Source: Sambucus nigra
Lineage: Eukaryota; Streptophyta; Magnoliopsida; Dipsacales; Adoxaceae
DNA: 64,000 nucleotides
Reading direction: 5' to 3'
NCBI GenBank assembly: GCA_949130495.1
Contig: OX422216.1
Coordinates: 104,291,967-104,355,966 of the forward strand
The notes beneath the pieces are model-generated. The model made no database searches and had not been told where the DNA came from. It was given only the letters and a program-made list of their open reading frames with translations. Both the position numbers and the translations under genes were made by a program. This document shows, piece by piece, positions 20,266 to 31,791 of the stretch (positions are counted from its first letter, which is position 1; each line of letters begins with the position of its first letter).

Positions 20266-21861
20266 ATGCCTACCCTACCTCTAGCCACTCGTGGTAGTAG
20301 CTCTCATGTGCGTTTCTCCCCTGTAGATGTCGTTAAAGACCCAGTGTTTAAACATAACCCTAGTATATGTCAGGGTTTGGATGCTGGAATGGAGCCTGGT
20401 CCGGTAGGTGTCCTAAATGAAGAAGCTAGCGAATCTGAGGAGTTTGAAGAGGGGCAAGTCCTTGCTTCGGAAGATATTATTGACAGAGCAAATGCTAATG
20501 TTTCTAGAATTAAAGAAATAAATGAAGAAAAGGAGGTATACAAAAAATTCTTTGAAGAAAAAGGTTTCACTCAAGAGGACATTTTACATTTCAGATGTGC
20601 CAAACTAAAAAATAAAGCCTCAAACTCTGATGGATGTAAGTTAGTGGAGGTAAAGACTACGAATTCAAAGGTGGATTGTGAAGAGGATGTCCCTTTAGCC
20701 TACTCTTCCCTGACCAAGGAGGACAAGTCATGGAAAGAAGTTGTAGCGGATAAGAGATATCCCAAGCTAAGATTTACTTACCATGCTCCCTCTATTGTTG
20801 ATAAAAGAATCACAGTCTCCCCACATCTAGAGGTGGCAAAAAATGGCTATGCTAAGTGGGAAAGCAGTATGGTAGGTGTTTTCTGGGGAGAAGTTTGCCT
20901 TACACCTTGGTTTGCAGTATAGCCCATAGGCTATGGGATAAATTTGGCCTCAATCAAATAGTGGGACACAACAATGGAGTCTATTTCTTTATATTTGATA
21001 ATGTTAATATGAGGGATGAGGTAATTGACAATGGACCTTGGCATTTTGTTGGGAACCCAATTATTATTCAAAAATGGACACCAAACTTCTCTTTCAGCAA
21101 AGATTCAACCTCAAAGATAACCTGTATGGGTTTAGTTCCATAACATTTCTGTCCAATTATGGACAGAGGAGGGGCTTAGCTATGTTGCTAGCTCAGTGGG
21201 AGTTCCTATGTATGCTGATACAATTACTGAAGGTATGAAGAGAATAAGTTTTGCAAGGATTTGTGTGGAGTTAAAAGTCAGGGAAGAATTCCCAAACAAC
21301 ATTGATGTCACCATGGAGGATGGATCCATTGCAGTGGTTGGAGTGGAATACCAGGAGAAACCTCCTTCCTATGTCCATTGTGGAATATTTGGTCATGCCC
21401 TGATCAACTGTCCTAAGGGGAAGAAAGCTTGGGTGGCAAAAAATAATGAAGAAGAGGTATATCCAATTTTAAGCCAAGTTGAGATTCAAAAGGCCTTGGA
21501 AGAAGGATGGACCAAAGCCAATAAGACAACCAAAACAGTTGAAACAGTTGAGACAGTCAAGAGTGGGATGGATGTAGAAGGTATGCCTAGTGAGATGGTT
21601 AGTACAAGTAAGAATGAAGTGGGAGATAATACCCCAAACAAGGTTACTACCTCAAATCAGTTTGACATTCTAGATGTTATGGAGGACTCTACTCTTGTTA
21701 CAACCCCTGCCCCTTCAGGGCTGGCCCTTAAAATTAAAGCAGTGGATGAACTTGATCAGGGAAGGTTTGGAGGTGTCATCAGAAGGGATGGGAAAGAGGT
21801 GTGCAATAGCAACAACAAGGTGAAGAAGAGTTCGGGCAGCAAATCCAAAAAGTTTAGATGA
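20266..21861 (+). pseudogene. LINE B ORF1: DUF4283/zinc-knuckle RNA-binding protein, frameshifted
   Basis: Three overlapping open stretches: 20266-20922 (variable N-terminus with FEEGQV; start of DUF4283 at about 20840), 20856-21143 (LPYTLVCSIAHRLWDKFG ... NGPWHFVGNPIIIQKW) and 21196-21861 (ADTITEGMKRISFARICVEL to the end). Two frame changes, near 20890 and 21125. The zinc knuckle reads SYVHCGIFGHALINC: the first Cys of the CCHC pattern is Tyr, so metal binding is probably lost. The stop overlaps the ORF2 ATG as ATGA at 21858-21861, as in LINE F. Confidence 0.85.
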
Positions 21862-24800
21862 CCAGGATGGGTACATGGAATATAAGGGGACTTAATGCTC
21901 CCCACAAACAAATGGAGGTGGTTAAGCTAATAAGAGATAATAAATTAGACCTTATTAGTCTTGTGGAGACTAAGATTAGAAGGAACAACTTGGATACTAT
22001 CAAGAATATGTGCTTTTATCATTGGGAGTATATTCATAACTGCCTTATGGATGGGGGAGTGGCAAGAGTGATAGTGGGTTGGAACCCCAATATATTGAAG
22101 ATTGATGTGATCGATTATCATAGACAAGCTCTATTCTGCCTTGTAAATATCGTTGGTACTAGTAACTTTTTTTATGCGACTTTCATATATGGTGAAAACC
22201 TGCCTGAGCAGATGAGGTATTTATGGACATTCCTAAATGCAAATAAGATGGTGATCAATGATAGGCCTTGGATACTCATTGGGGATTTTAATGTGGTCAG
22301 ATGCCAAGAGGGGAAAAAAGGGGATTTTGGATATTGACAGAGCTGCAACTGATGAGTTTAATGAGTGTCTAAATGAGCTGAATGCTGATGATATGGTCAA
22401 TAGTGGGCTGTGGTTCACCTGGAATAAGAGCCATCTTAGAGTCAATAATGTTCAGTCCAGAATTGACAAGGTCCTACACAATGATATGTGGGCCGCATTT
22501 TTCCCCAACTCACAGTCTATTACCCTGCCTTGTGGTATATCTGACCATAGTCCTATTATCACCATAGTGGATAACACTATCAATAGGGGTCTATTACCCT
22601 TCAAGTTCTTCAACTTCTGGATGAATCATGAAGAATTTTCTCCTACAATCATTGATGCTTGGAATGTTGAGGTGGATGGAAATCCAATGCAGAGGCTTTA
22701 CACCAAGCTTAATAGAGTTAAAGCCTCTTTAAAGCACTTTAATAAGAAATTCTTTAATAATATTTCTACTCAGGTAGCTGAGACCAAGATAAATCTAGAT
22801 GCTATTAAAAGAAAGCTGGACAGAGATGGTGATAATAGGGACCTGCAGGCTGCTGCTAATGAGATGAGAATCAAATATGTAGAATTAAGGAATGATGAGG
22901 AGTCCTTCCTAAGACAGAAGGCTAGAACCAAATGGTTGCAACTGGGCGACCAAAACAATACTTTCTTTCATAAGAAAGTAAACCAAAATAGGGCTAGAAG
23001 GAAAATTGTGAGAATTGAGAATGATGTAGGTGTGAGAATTGAAGGCATTGAGCAAGTGTCTATAGAAGCAGTGAGTTTTTTTCAGAACTTGTTAGGGAAT
23101 AGGGTGCAGTGTGAGAATGCAAATGCTGTCCTGGGGGAGGTGATCAAGAATAAGCTAACCCCTGATCAAGCTTATCTCCTGGAGGAAGAGGTCACTCATG
23201 AAGAGATCAAAAAATCTATGTTTAGCATTGGATCTGATAAGGCCCCGGGCCCTGATGGTTTTAACAGCTACTTCTTTAAAAAGAATTGGGAGCTCATTAG
23301 GAGAGAGGTGTGTGAGGCAATTAAATTCTTCTTTGACACGGGGACTTTCTTCAAGCAGTGGAATTGTACAGCTCTGGCTTTGATCCCAAAGGTTGCAACC
23401 CCTAAAGTATGAGGGAGTTCAGACCCATCTCTTGCTGTAACACCTTATACAAGTGTATTTCCAAAGTGATCACTTGCAGGCTAAAAAAGATGATGCATGG
23501 CCTTATTAGTATTAATCAAGATGCCTTTGTTGAAGGTAGATCCATTGCTGATAATATCTTATTATTACAAGAGTTAATGAGGAATTATCATAGGGACTCT
23601 TGGCCTCCGAGATGTGCAATCACGATTGATATTCTGAAAGCATATGATACTATGAGCTGGGACTTTTTGATGAAGCTGTTGGCCCATGTTGGTTTCCCAT
23701 CCAAAGTCATTGGGTGGATCACCAAATGTGTGACTACTACCAGATTCTCCATTAACCTGAATGGGGAACTAAAGGGTTTCTTTCATGGGAAAAGAGGGCT
23801 CAGGCAGGGGGACCCTCTCTCTCCCTACCTTTTCTTGCTTGTGATGGAGGTTTTCTCTGGGATTATTACTAAGGCAACTGAATCAGACCTGTTTAGTTAT
23901 CACCCTAGATGCAAGGAGATGTCTTTAACTCACCTAAGTTTTGTTGATGATTTAATTGTCTTTTCTGGGGGGGACAAAGATTCTTGCAGTATTGTGAAGG
24001 AGGCAATATCAAAATTTAGCTCCTTATCTGGGCTGATGATCAACTTAGAGAAGAGCAACCTTTTCACTGTAGGGATTAATGTGGATGGGATTCAGGACAT
24101 TTCAACTATTCTTGGCATTCAGCATGGGACCCCTCCATTTCGATATCTTGGGGTTCCTCTCATCACAACTAGGTTGAAGAAGGAGGACTGCTCTCACTTG
24201 GTGGAAAGGATAACAACGAGAACCAGATGTTGGACTAATAAGTTCTTGAGTTTTGCAGGTAGGCTCCTTCTAGTGAAGACTGTGATTTTCAGCATTCAAG
24301 TGTATTGGTCTAGCATTTTTATTTTGCCCAAGAGTATTATAAAGAAGATTGAGCAAATAATGAGAAATTACTTATGGAAAGGGGATGAGGCTAATAGCAA
24401 AGGTGCTAAAGTTGCGTGGGTGGATCTTTGTGTTTCTCTAGATGAAGGAGGGTTAAATATAAAGTGTTTAGAGACTTGGAACACAGCTGTTATGGCTAAG
24501 CATTTGTGGAATCTTTGTAGTAAGAAGGATAGCTTATGGATAAAATGGTGTAATACTTACAAGATCAAAGGAAGGAGCATATGGGCGTTGAGTATCCCAA
24601 ATGATTCTTCATGGAGTTGGAGGAAAATCCTCAAGAACTGAGAGAAGTTTAGAAGTCAAATCAAGACCTGCATTGGGAATGGTGAGCAAGCATTTATGTG
24701 GTTCGATTATTGGCACCCAAATGGCCCTTTACATGCCCTATATGGGGATAACATTGTGTATGACTCTGCTAGCAGTCTAAAAGCTAAAGTGTCAGATTTT

Positions 24801-25508
24801 ATACACCACTTGGAGTGGAGATGGCCTTCAAGTGTGACATGGGAGCTGAATGAAGTGAAGAATGCAAATCTTCCTACTATTCATGAGGGAATTGATATTG
24901 TTATATGGCTTCCCTCAAATCATGGAATGTTCACCATTGCCTCTGCTTGGGAACTTTTAAAGGCCCATAAGCCTATGGTCATCTGGAGCAAGTTTGTGTG
25001 GGGTAAGGTTTGTATCCCTAAATGCTCTTTCATAACTTGGTTGGTGTTTAGGAAGGCCATCAACACTAAAGTTAAATTACATGATTGGGGAGTTTTTGTA
25101 GATGACTTGTGTGAGTTATGTGGGACTGAGAGGGAAACATATAACCATATGTTCTCTCAGTGCAGCCTTAGTAAAAGTATATGGGAGGAGGTGATGCTTA
25201 GGAACCAGTGCTACAGGGATGCCCAGGGTCTGAATAGTGAGTTGGATTTGGCTACTGTTAACCACTCTACGAAGACCCTATGTGACCAGATTAGATCCTT
25301 ATCCTTTACTGCCACTATCTATTGCATTTGGATGGAGAGGAATGCTAGATGCTTTAAGCATGTCTCCAATTCCCTTGATTCCATTATCAAGGGTATTGAA
25401 AACAAGGTTAGAGCAAAATCTCTCATGTGGAAAAAGGACAGAAGGAGTTTTACTAACTGGATGGCTTGTATGTACTGGAACATTCCTGAAGATAGGCTTC
25501 TTATTTAG
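21858..25508 (+). pseudogene. LINE B ORF2: endonuclease/reverse transcriptase, four lesions
   Basis: MTRMGTWNIRGLNAPH starts the endonuclease; LVETK, GDFNVV, RIDKVLH and SDHSPI follow (to 22560). RT: DKAPGPDGFN (23240), LALIPKV (23375), EFRPISCCN (23412), [17 protein letters not shown] (23637), [13 protein letters not shown] (23797); active site FVDD (about 23938-23949) instead of FADD. zf-RVT at 25000-25170. Lesions: frame changes near 22320 and 23405, the active-site Ala-to-Val change, and a TGA at 24639-24641. The C-terminus nearly equals the truncated LINE at 7254-8402. Would nick DNA and reverse transcribe element RNA at the nick. Confidence 0.9.
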
Positions 25509-25546
25509 GCTTTGATTGGTTTCTGCCTTGTTGGCATGTTTACCTA

Positions 25547-25560
25547 TGGGGTATGCCCCA
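25547..25560 (+). promoter_or_regulatory. LINE B 3' UTR hairpin (TGGGG-TATG-CCCCA)
   Basis: Perfect 5-bp stem with a TATG loop, about 73 nt before the A-tail; same place and loop as at 8428-8443 but with a compensating outer pair (C-G there, T-A here). Confidence 0.6.
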
Positions 25561-25654
25561 GGGTTCTTTTGTTCTGTGGAGGGTTCATCCTATGTGTCTT
25601 CTTTAGTTTTTTTATACAATTTAAATTTCCCCAAAAAAATACAAGGAAAAGAAA

Positions 25655-28600
25655 AGAAACCCATACAACTAAACTAATCAAACATAGAGGATTCAGGACT
25701 TTTCCAATACATGCAAGCCATTCAGTTGTAGTAGTTTCTTTTAGATTTTTTCCACGTTAAAATTTTGCATCTCATCATGAACTCAATGTCGAGGATCAGC
25801 TCACTGGGATTCTTGGGGCTTCTTCTGTGTATCGTATTATTTCTCTCGATCTATATACAATACACAGTAGTAGAGAAGGCCAGGGTAAAGATCTTGGCTA
25901 TGAAAGGTTTACCATGAGCCACCTGCATAGCAATATTGACCTCATCCTTCCATGTCCCCATAGTTCTATACAACTGGTTTCTGCATAGGATTTCATTCCA
26001 TACATCCTTGGAGTAAGGGCAGGCAGCCAAAAGATGGTTGATGATCTCAGTTCCGCTGTCATAAAACTCGCAGCTGGTGTTGTCACTCAACCCCCACATC
26101 ATGAGTTTGTCTTTAGTAACCAAAGCATTCCTGCAATTTAACCAAAGAATGAAGGACCATTTGGGGATATTGGCTTTCTGCCAAACAAGATTGTGTCAGG
26201 TCTTAATTGGAAGGTGATCCGTAATAGCTCTCATGGTAGAGGAGGTGTTTGTACATCCCATCAATAGCAGGAAGCCAAATGAGAGAGTCCTCCACAAAAG
26301 GGTTGAAACTAGGGAGAGTGTCATTTTTAATTTCATTGAGTTCCCAGGTGGTGGAGCTGGGCCATTTCCACATCCCACCATGCATAAACTCAACCACTTT
26401 GGCTTTATTATTACTAGCAGCGTCATAAATGGTTCTGTTGCCATAGATAGCTTGAAGGGGACCCCTAGGATGCCAGTTATCAAACCACATGAACGTATTC
26501 TTTCCATTCCCAATACTGGACTTCAAGAGAGCTCTTCCAATCTCTCTGAGATTTAATGCCTTTCTACAGCTCCACGAGGAATCAGTAGGAATGTTGATGG
26601 CCCATATACTTTTGTTCTTAATTTTGTATGTATGGTACCATTTCACCCAGAGGTTGTCTTTCTTCTTACTCAGATTCCACAAATGCCTCATCATGGAAGC
26701 TTTATTCCAATCGTGGAGGCAGTTAACGCCAAGCCCACCTTCATTTTTAGGCTTACAAACCTCAACCCAAGCAACCTTAGCCCCAGAATGTTTCAAATCA
26801 GAGCCATTCCATAAAAAGTCTATGAGAATTTGGTCAATAGAGCTAAGCACCTTCTTAGGCAAAATGAATACGCTGTTCCAATAAACTTGAGTGCTAAAGA
26901 GGACTGCCTTAACCAATTGAAGTCTTCCATTGTAACTGAGTAATTTAGAATTCCAACACTTGACTGCGTGATTCTGTCAATGATCATCCGACAGTCCTCA
27001 AACTTAAGCCTGGTAAAGATTAGGGGAACCCCCAGGTATTTGAAAGGAGGCTTATCCACCCTGAGGCCAGTGATGGAAGTCACGAGGTTCATGTCAGCTT
27101 TGAAAATTCCAGAGCTGTAAAGGTTTCTCTTGGCAAGATTGGGATTGAGGCCAGACAAGGAAGAGAATTTATCCAAAGCTCTTTTGATGCATTCAATAGA
27201 CCGAGTATCCCCCTTACTGAAGATGATTAAGTCATCAGCGAAGCAGAGATGTTTGATGTTTAGTTGCTGACACTTAGGGTGGTGAGTATAGGGAGGTTGA
27301 TAACAATGCTTGTCAATGATACATATAAAGGCCTCCATAATAAAAAGGAATAGGTAGGGAGAGAGGGGGCATCCCTACCTAAGACCTCTAGAGCTCTTAA
27401 AGAAGCCATGAAGCTCACTATTGAGGGTAATAGAGAACATATGAGTGGTAGCACATTCATAAACCCGCCAATAAAGACATGGGAAAAGCCCAGCTTGCGC
27501 ATAATCTCAAAGAGAAAATCCCAACTCACAGTGTCATAAGCCTTGAGGATGACAATCTTAAGGGTGCATCTGGGAGGAAGATCTCTGTGGTAGTTTCTCA
27601 TGATCTCTTGTAGAAGAAGAATGTTGTCAGCTATTGCTCTTCCTTGCACAAAGGTTGTCTGTCTATCATCGATGAGGAAGGGCATAATAGGTTTGATTCT
27701 ATTGGCAAGCATTTTAGAGATGCACTTGTAAATGGTGTTGCAGCAAGCTATGGGTCTGAAGTCCTTCATCTCATTAGGGTTGTTAACCTTAGGGATGAGG
27801 GCAAGAGTAGTTCAATTCCATTGTCTGAGCATGTTCCCATTAAGCAAAGAAGTAGGAGACAACCTTGATCATATACTCTCCAACCACCTCCCAGTTAGCT
27901 TTGAAGAACTGAGCGTTGAAGCCATCAGGCCCCGGAGCTTTGTCAGAGCCCATAGAGAAAATGGAAATTCTGATCTCATCATGGGTGACAGGTTTGGCTA
28001 GAGTTTCATTATGCACCTGGTTGAGGGTTCTAGGAAAGTTCGGGTCAGAGGCCTAATACCTAAAGTCCACGAGCGCCTTAAAAAGGGAGCTAGTAAGATA
28101 TGGCCTCTATTGCAACATTAATAGTCCCTTCAATAGTGTAGCCCTCGCTGTTCTTGATGGTGATGATTTTCCTTCTAGCAGTATTCTTGTTCACGCAATT
28201 GTGAAAGAAAGAAGTATTCAGGTCTTCCTCCTTCAACCAATTGATTCTGGGTTTCTGTTAGTAAAAAGCTTCTTCACCTAGCTCTAACGCATACTCTCTG
28301 ATAATATTCTTCTCATCATCAATGAGGGTGGGGTTAGAACCATCTCTATCTCCGAGTCTCTGGATAGCGTGCATTTGGTCTTTCAATTCAATGACACGCT
28401 GGGAAATACGACTATAGAACTTCAGGTTAAGGCTTCTAAGCAGGGGTTTAAGCCTCTTAAGTTGAAAGACAGCTTGTAGATAGGGTTACTAAGACATTCC
28501 TCACTCCAAGAGTCATTGAGGATGTCCTTGAAGTCATCATGCTTCATCCAAAAGTTGGTGAATTTGAAAGGTTTTGTTTTTTCTCTCCTCATGAGGCAGT

Positions 28601-29060
28601 ATGTGGATAATGATGTGGCTATGATCAGAGACACCGGGACATATCACCTTAGCCTGAGAGTCAGGGAAGATGGAACTCCACTGGTTGTTTTGCAAAACTC
28701 TATCAATTCTAGATTGCACACTACAAGCAAGAGAACTGTTTTCGTTCCATGTAAACCACAGACCATTAGGATTCATGTCGTCAAGCTGCGCCTCATGAAT
28801 ACAGTTATTGAACTCCTGGACTGCGTTGATGTCAATGTTGTGGAAGTTTTCTTCTCTTCATTGCTTCGCACAATATTAAAGCCTCCCATAAGGATCCATT
28901 GCGTCTCATCAGCAATGTGATAGTTACTCAGAATGAAGGTCCAAAGAGATCTTCGCTCCATTTAGATATTACTGCCATAGACAAAAGTGGCATGGAAGAA
29001 CTTATTGAGGCCTACCATCTCAATCTTGCAGAAGATGGCTTGGGGTTTCTTCAAGTTTGA
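25655..29060 (-). pseudogene. LINE C ORF2 remnant (minus strand)
   Basis: Read from 29060 downwards: end of the endonuclease (QAIFCKIEMVG, then GGFNIVRS near 28880, GLWFTW, RIDRVLQNN, SDHSHI at about 28600); RT blocks LPNEMKDFRPIACCN (27765), FVQGRAIADNI, KAYDTVSWDF (27540); active site FADDLIIF intact at about 27235-27220; thumb (26916-26203) and zf-RVT (26150-25960). Then LAFSTTVYCI and a TAG where sister copies have Trp, and ILTWKKSKRNYYN with a TGA for Trp near 25720. Many frameshifts. ORF1 and the endonuclease start are absent. Dead but clearly of the same LINE family. Confidence 0.85.
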
Positions 29061-29196
29061 GACACTATTGTTCTTTATTATATACATAAGACTAAATGAT
29101 CAACATTGAATTGAGTTATCAGATTAAATTAGATCTAAATTGAATTTATTACTAATCCAATAAGTACCAATTTTTTTAACAAACACAAACAGTATA

Positions 29197-29720
29197 TTAG
29201 ATCAAGGTAACATTACAAACCCTAGGTTTATCCACAAACCTACTAACCATAGTACTATGAAACTGCAAAAAAAACAAGGTGGAGAAACCTAGGTGTTTGT
29301 TAAAAAAACTAGTCAAATAATTACTACTATTTCCAAGCTTGGCCAGTATGTCAGTAGCCGAGTTGGCCTCTCTATAAAAAAAAGATATCGACACAGTATT
29401 GAGCTTCTAAATCTCCTTACGAGAGTCCCGGAGCAATTCCTAAATATGGTGGCTCGAACATGGGCCCCTACAAAACAGTTGGTATATAGACATAGAATTC
29501 GTTTCCACATGTATATATTACGAATACATTTAGAAATAGCAAATTTCAGACCCTCTTTTATTGCCAACATTTCAGCTATAGCATTTGAATTAAACCCTAT
29601 ATTTTAGCAAAGCCCCAAATAAAATTGCCCCTATCGTCTCTAAGGATTTCCCTAATTCCCATTGAAAGAGTATTATTATTGCAAGAGTCGTCAGTATTAA
29701 GTTTAAAAAAAGTTTATTCT
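29197..29720 (-). pseudogene. RNase H domain fragment (LINE-type, RVT_3-like)
   Basis: Minus strand from 29720: LNTDD (first acidic residue), then MGIREILRDDRGNFIWGF (about 29670-29620), AEMLAIKEGLKFAI (about 29580-29540), a shifted-frame stretch with a D-S pair, and REANSATDILAKLG (about 29375-29330). This is the order D, E, D, and the end motif of the RNase H domain found at the C-terminus of many plant LINE-like ORFs. At least two frame changes and a stop. The other LINEs of this window lack such a domain, so it comes from a different family. Confidence 0.72.
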
Positions 29721-29776
29721 GAAGGATGTCAAGAGATATTTATCTTAACATTCTTAATTAAAGTTTACTAACGCAG

Positions 29777-30060
29777 CCTAAAAGGTTAGGTGGGTTAGGA
29801 ATTAAAAATATGTCTACGCTCAATAAAACTTTCATGTTAAAATTAGGATAGTCTCTATTACTAATCCTAACTCTCTATGGACGTCTGTTATGAATCAAAA
29901 ATATTACCAGCATAATACGTTATTTACGTCGAAACTCAAACATCGAACTTCTTGGGTCTGGCAAAATATTTCAAAAGGAACCTTACTTCTCAAAGTGAGA
30001 GTTAAATAGTCTCTAAACGAAGGTTATATAAAATTCTGTACAAATAATTGGATGTCTTCT
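29777..30060 (+). pseudogene. Fragment of another LINE ORF2 (after RT core), plus strand
   Basis: Reads RLGGLGIKNMSTLNKTFMLK, a stop, then in another frame TNPNSLWTSVMNQKY and RTSWVWQNI. This matches the GGLGxxxxxxxNxALLxKxxW ... SxxxxxWxxI layout between RT and zf-RVT in plant LINEs, but is unlike LINEs A-H. It lies head to head with the RNase H fragment on the minus strand, so one element type was probably broken and inverted. Confidence 0.6.
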
Positions 30061-30204
30061 CGGTCGTTGTTATAATCAATTCTACAGAAAAGGATTATAA
30101 ATACAGTCTTAATAGGAAGGGGAGAAAAAATGCTCCTCCTTCTCTCTAGAAAAGTTCTAGCCAAACACAACTCCCATCCCCAACCATCTCCCAGCTAATC
30201 TTCC

Positions 30205-31791
30205 ATGTCTAAATCTAACCCAGGTTTCTTGGTCACCCCGAGCAACCGTCCTTCTACAGTTGATACTCCCAAATCGTCTGCTGGAGTGTCCACCATTACC
30301 CAACCCGCCCAACCGGGCACTATGCCCCCCATTGAAGATGGCTCCGCTGCAGATTTGAAGGATATGGAAGAAGAACAAAGTGCTGGAGCCCATAACATAA
30401 CTACTCCCAATGGCGACAAGTTGAAAGAAATGAATGAGGAGAAAATGGCATATGCCAAATTCATCCAAAGCAGGGGTCTAACCCATGAGGACATCATGCA
30501 CGCCAGGTATTCGCAGAAATCTCTTGGTGAACAGACGGAAAAAAGCACTAACATGAAGGCAGCCTTAACTCTGAAGCAATCAGTGGAGGGGGAAAACAAT
30601 GGAAGCAAAGATAGAACAGAGAATGAAGGTAAATGGAACAAGGAAGAGCTAAAGCAACCAATCAAGTCTTGGAAGTCTGTTATCACAGAAAGGAATGACC
30701 CGAAGAATGATCCTAAATTTACTCTCAAATACCATAAACCTACTATAGTTGATGATAGGATCCAAGTCAATCCCCCTATTGAAGTGGCTAAGCTGGGATA
30801 CTCCCAGATGGAATGTGCGAGTGTGGGTTTTTTTCTAGGCAAAAACCTCCCCTATTCCCTAGTTAGGAATATTGCCCACAGGATTTGGGATAAGTATGGG
30901 ATACATAGAGTTATAGACAATGATCAAGGACAATTCATATTTATGTTTGACAACCAGGCCAGTAGGGATGAGGTGGTGGAAAATGGACCTTGGCATTTTG
31001 TTGGTAATGCCATTATCTTGCAGAAATGGTATCCTGATTGCAACTTTTCTAAAGAAGTTATTGACAGGGTTCCTGTTTGGGTTATGTTCCATAATATCCC
31101 TATGCAGTACTGGACTGAGGAGGGTCTTAGCTACATTGCTTCTGCAGTTGGGCCTTTATATGCAGATTCTGTCACTGAAGATATTAGGAGAATAAGTTAT
31201 GCCTGTATATGTGTCGAAATTAAGCCCCAAAACAATTACCCCACTTCCATTGATTTAAAAATGGAAAATGGGGAATTTACTCAAATCAAGATTGAGTACC
31301 AAGCTATGCCCCACTCTTGTAGCCATTGTATAGTGTTTGGCCACACTATTGCCAAGTGCACAATGATTGAAAAGGGACTGAAAGGGGAAATCATCCCTCC
31401 TAAAATAACTGTTGATTCCTATGATGGTTGGACACCAGTTGTTGGCAGGACTAAAGATGTCCAAAAGGATCCTTGCCTGCCCTTGTGTAATGGTGCTTCT
31501 GATCCTATAGCCACTACCAAACTGAACACATCCATGAACAAGGATGCTACTGATTCTACCCCCACTCCCAAGCCTAAATCCCCCATAACCACCTCCACTA
31601 ACTCCTTTGATGCACTGATGGATGTGGATTGTGAGGACCACATTGATGATATAACCCCTCTGTCTTCTGGTATTGTTCTCAAAATCAAAGCAGTGGATGA
31701 ACTCTTCAATAAAAACAAGACTGATGATTCTTCTAACTCCTCTAAGGGGAAGAAGAAGAGGAATGGGGGCACCAAAAATCAAACCTCATGA
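30205..31791 (+). CDS. LINE F ORF1: RNA-binding Gag-like protein (DUF4283 + zinc knuckle)
   Basis: 528 codons without a break. Residues 1-195 are polar and variable, with a conserved YAKFIQSRGLTHEDIMHARY stretch. DUF4283 fold from about residue 200 (CASVGFFLGKNLPYSLV) through NGPWHFVGNAIILQKW and VWVMFHNIPMQYW. CCHC knuckle CSHCIVFGHTIAKC at about 372-385, spacing intact. Lys-rich end with KGKKKRNGG. Compared with LINE A one residue is missing near VGPLYADS. The stop is the TGA of an ATGA overlap with the ORF2 start (31788-31791). Role: binds element RNA and helps retrotransposition in cis. Good coding preservation suggests a young insertion. Confidence 0.9.
   Translation: MSKSNPGFLVTPSNRPSTVDTPKSSAGVSTITQPAQPGTMPPIEDGSAADLKDMEEEQSAGAHNITTPNGDKLKEMNEEKMAYAKFIQSRGLTHEDIMHARYSQKSLGEQTEKSTNMKAALTLKQSVEGENNGSKDRTENEGKWNKEELKQPIKSWKSVITERNDPKNDPKFTLKYHKPTIVDDRIQVNPPIEVAKLGYSQMECASVGFFLGKNLPYSLVRNIAHRIWDKYGIHRVIDNDQGQFIFMFDNQASRDEVVENGPWHFVGNAIILQKWYPDCNFSKEVIDRVPVWVMFHNIPMQYWTEEGLSYIASAVGPLYADSVTEDIRRISYACICVEIKPQNNYPTSIDLKMENGEFTQIKIEYQAMPHSCSHCIVFGHTIAKCTMIEKGLKGEIIPPKITVDSYDGWTPVVGRTKDVQKDPCLPLCNGASDPIATTKLNTSMNKDATDSTPTPKPKSPITTSTNSFDALMDVDCEDHIDDITPLSSGIVLKIKAVDELFNKNKTDDSSNSSKGKKKRNGGTKNQTS

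Larger units (their letters stand above)
20106..25637 (+). mobile_element. LINE B, full-length plant L1-type element
   Basis: 5' UTR, ORF1, ORF2, 3' UTR and A7 tail. Target duplication aatacaaRgaaaagaaa, 17 nt with one mismatch, at 20089-20105 and 25638-25654. Inserted into the 3' UTR of LINE C, tail to tail. ORF2 has only about four lesions, so this is one of the better kept LINEs of the window. Confidence 0.93.
19968..29061 (-). mobile_element. LINE C (minus strand), 5'-truncated, split by LINE B
   Basis: Made of 25655-29061 (ORF2 from inside the endonuclease domain to the stop, and part of the 3' UTR) and 19968-20105 (end of the 3' UTR and poly-A, seen as T-run at 19975-19982). LINE B (20106-25637) sits in its 3' UTR, flanked by a 17-nt duplication. 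A target duplication for C is plausible: acactatt(att)gtt at about 19957-19972 and acactattgtt at about 29062, i.e. truncation happened on insertion. Confidence 0.78.
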
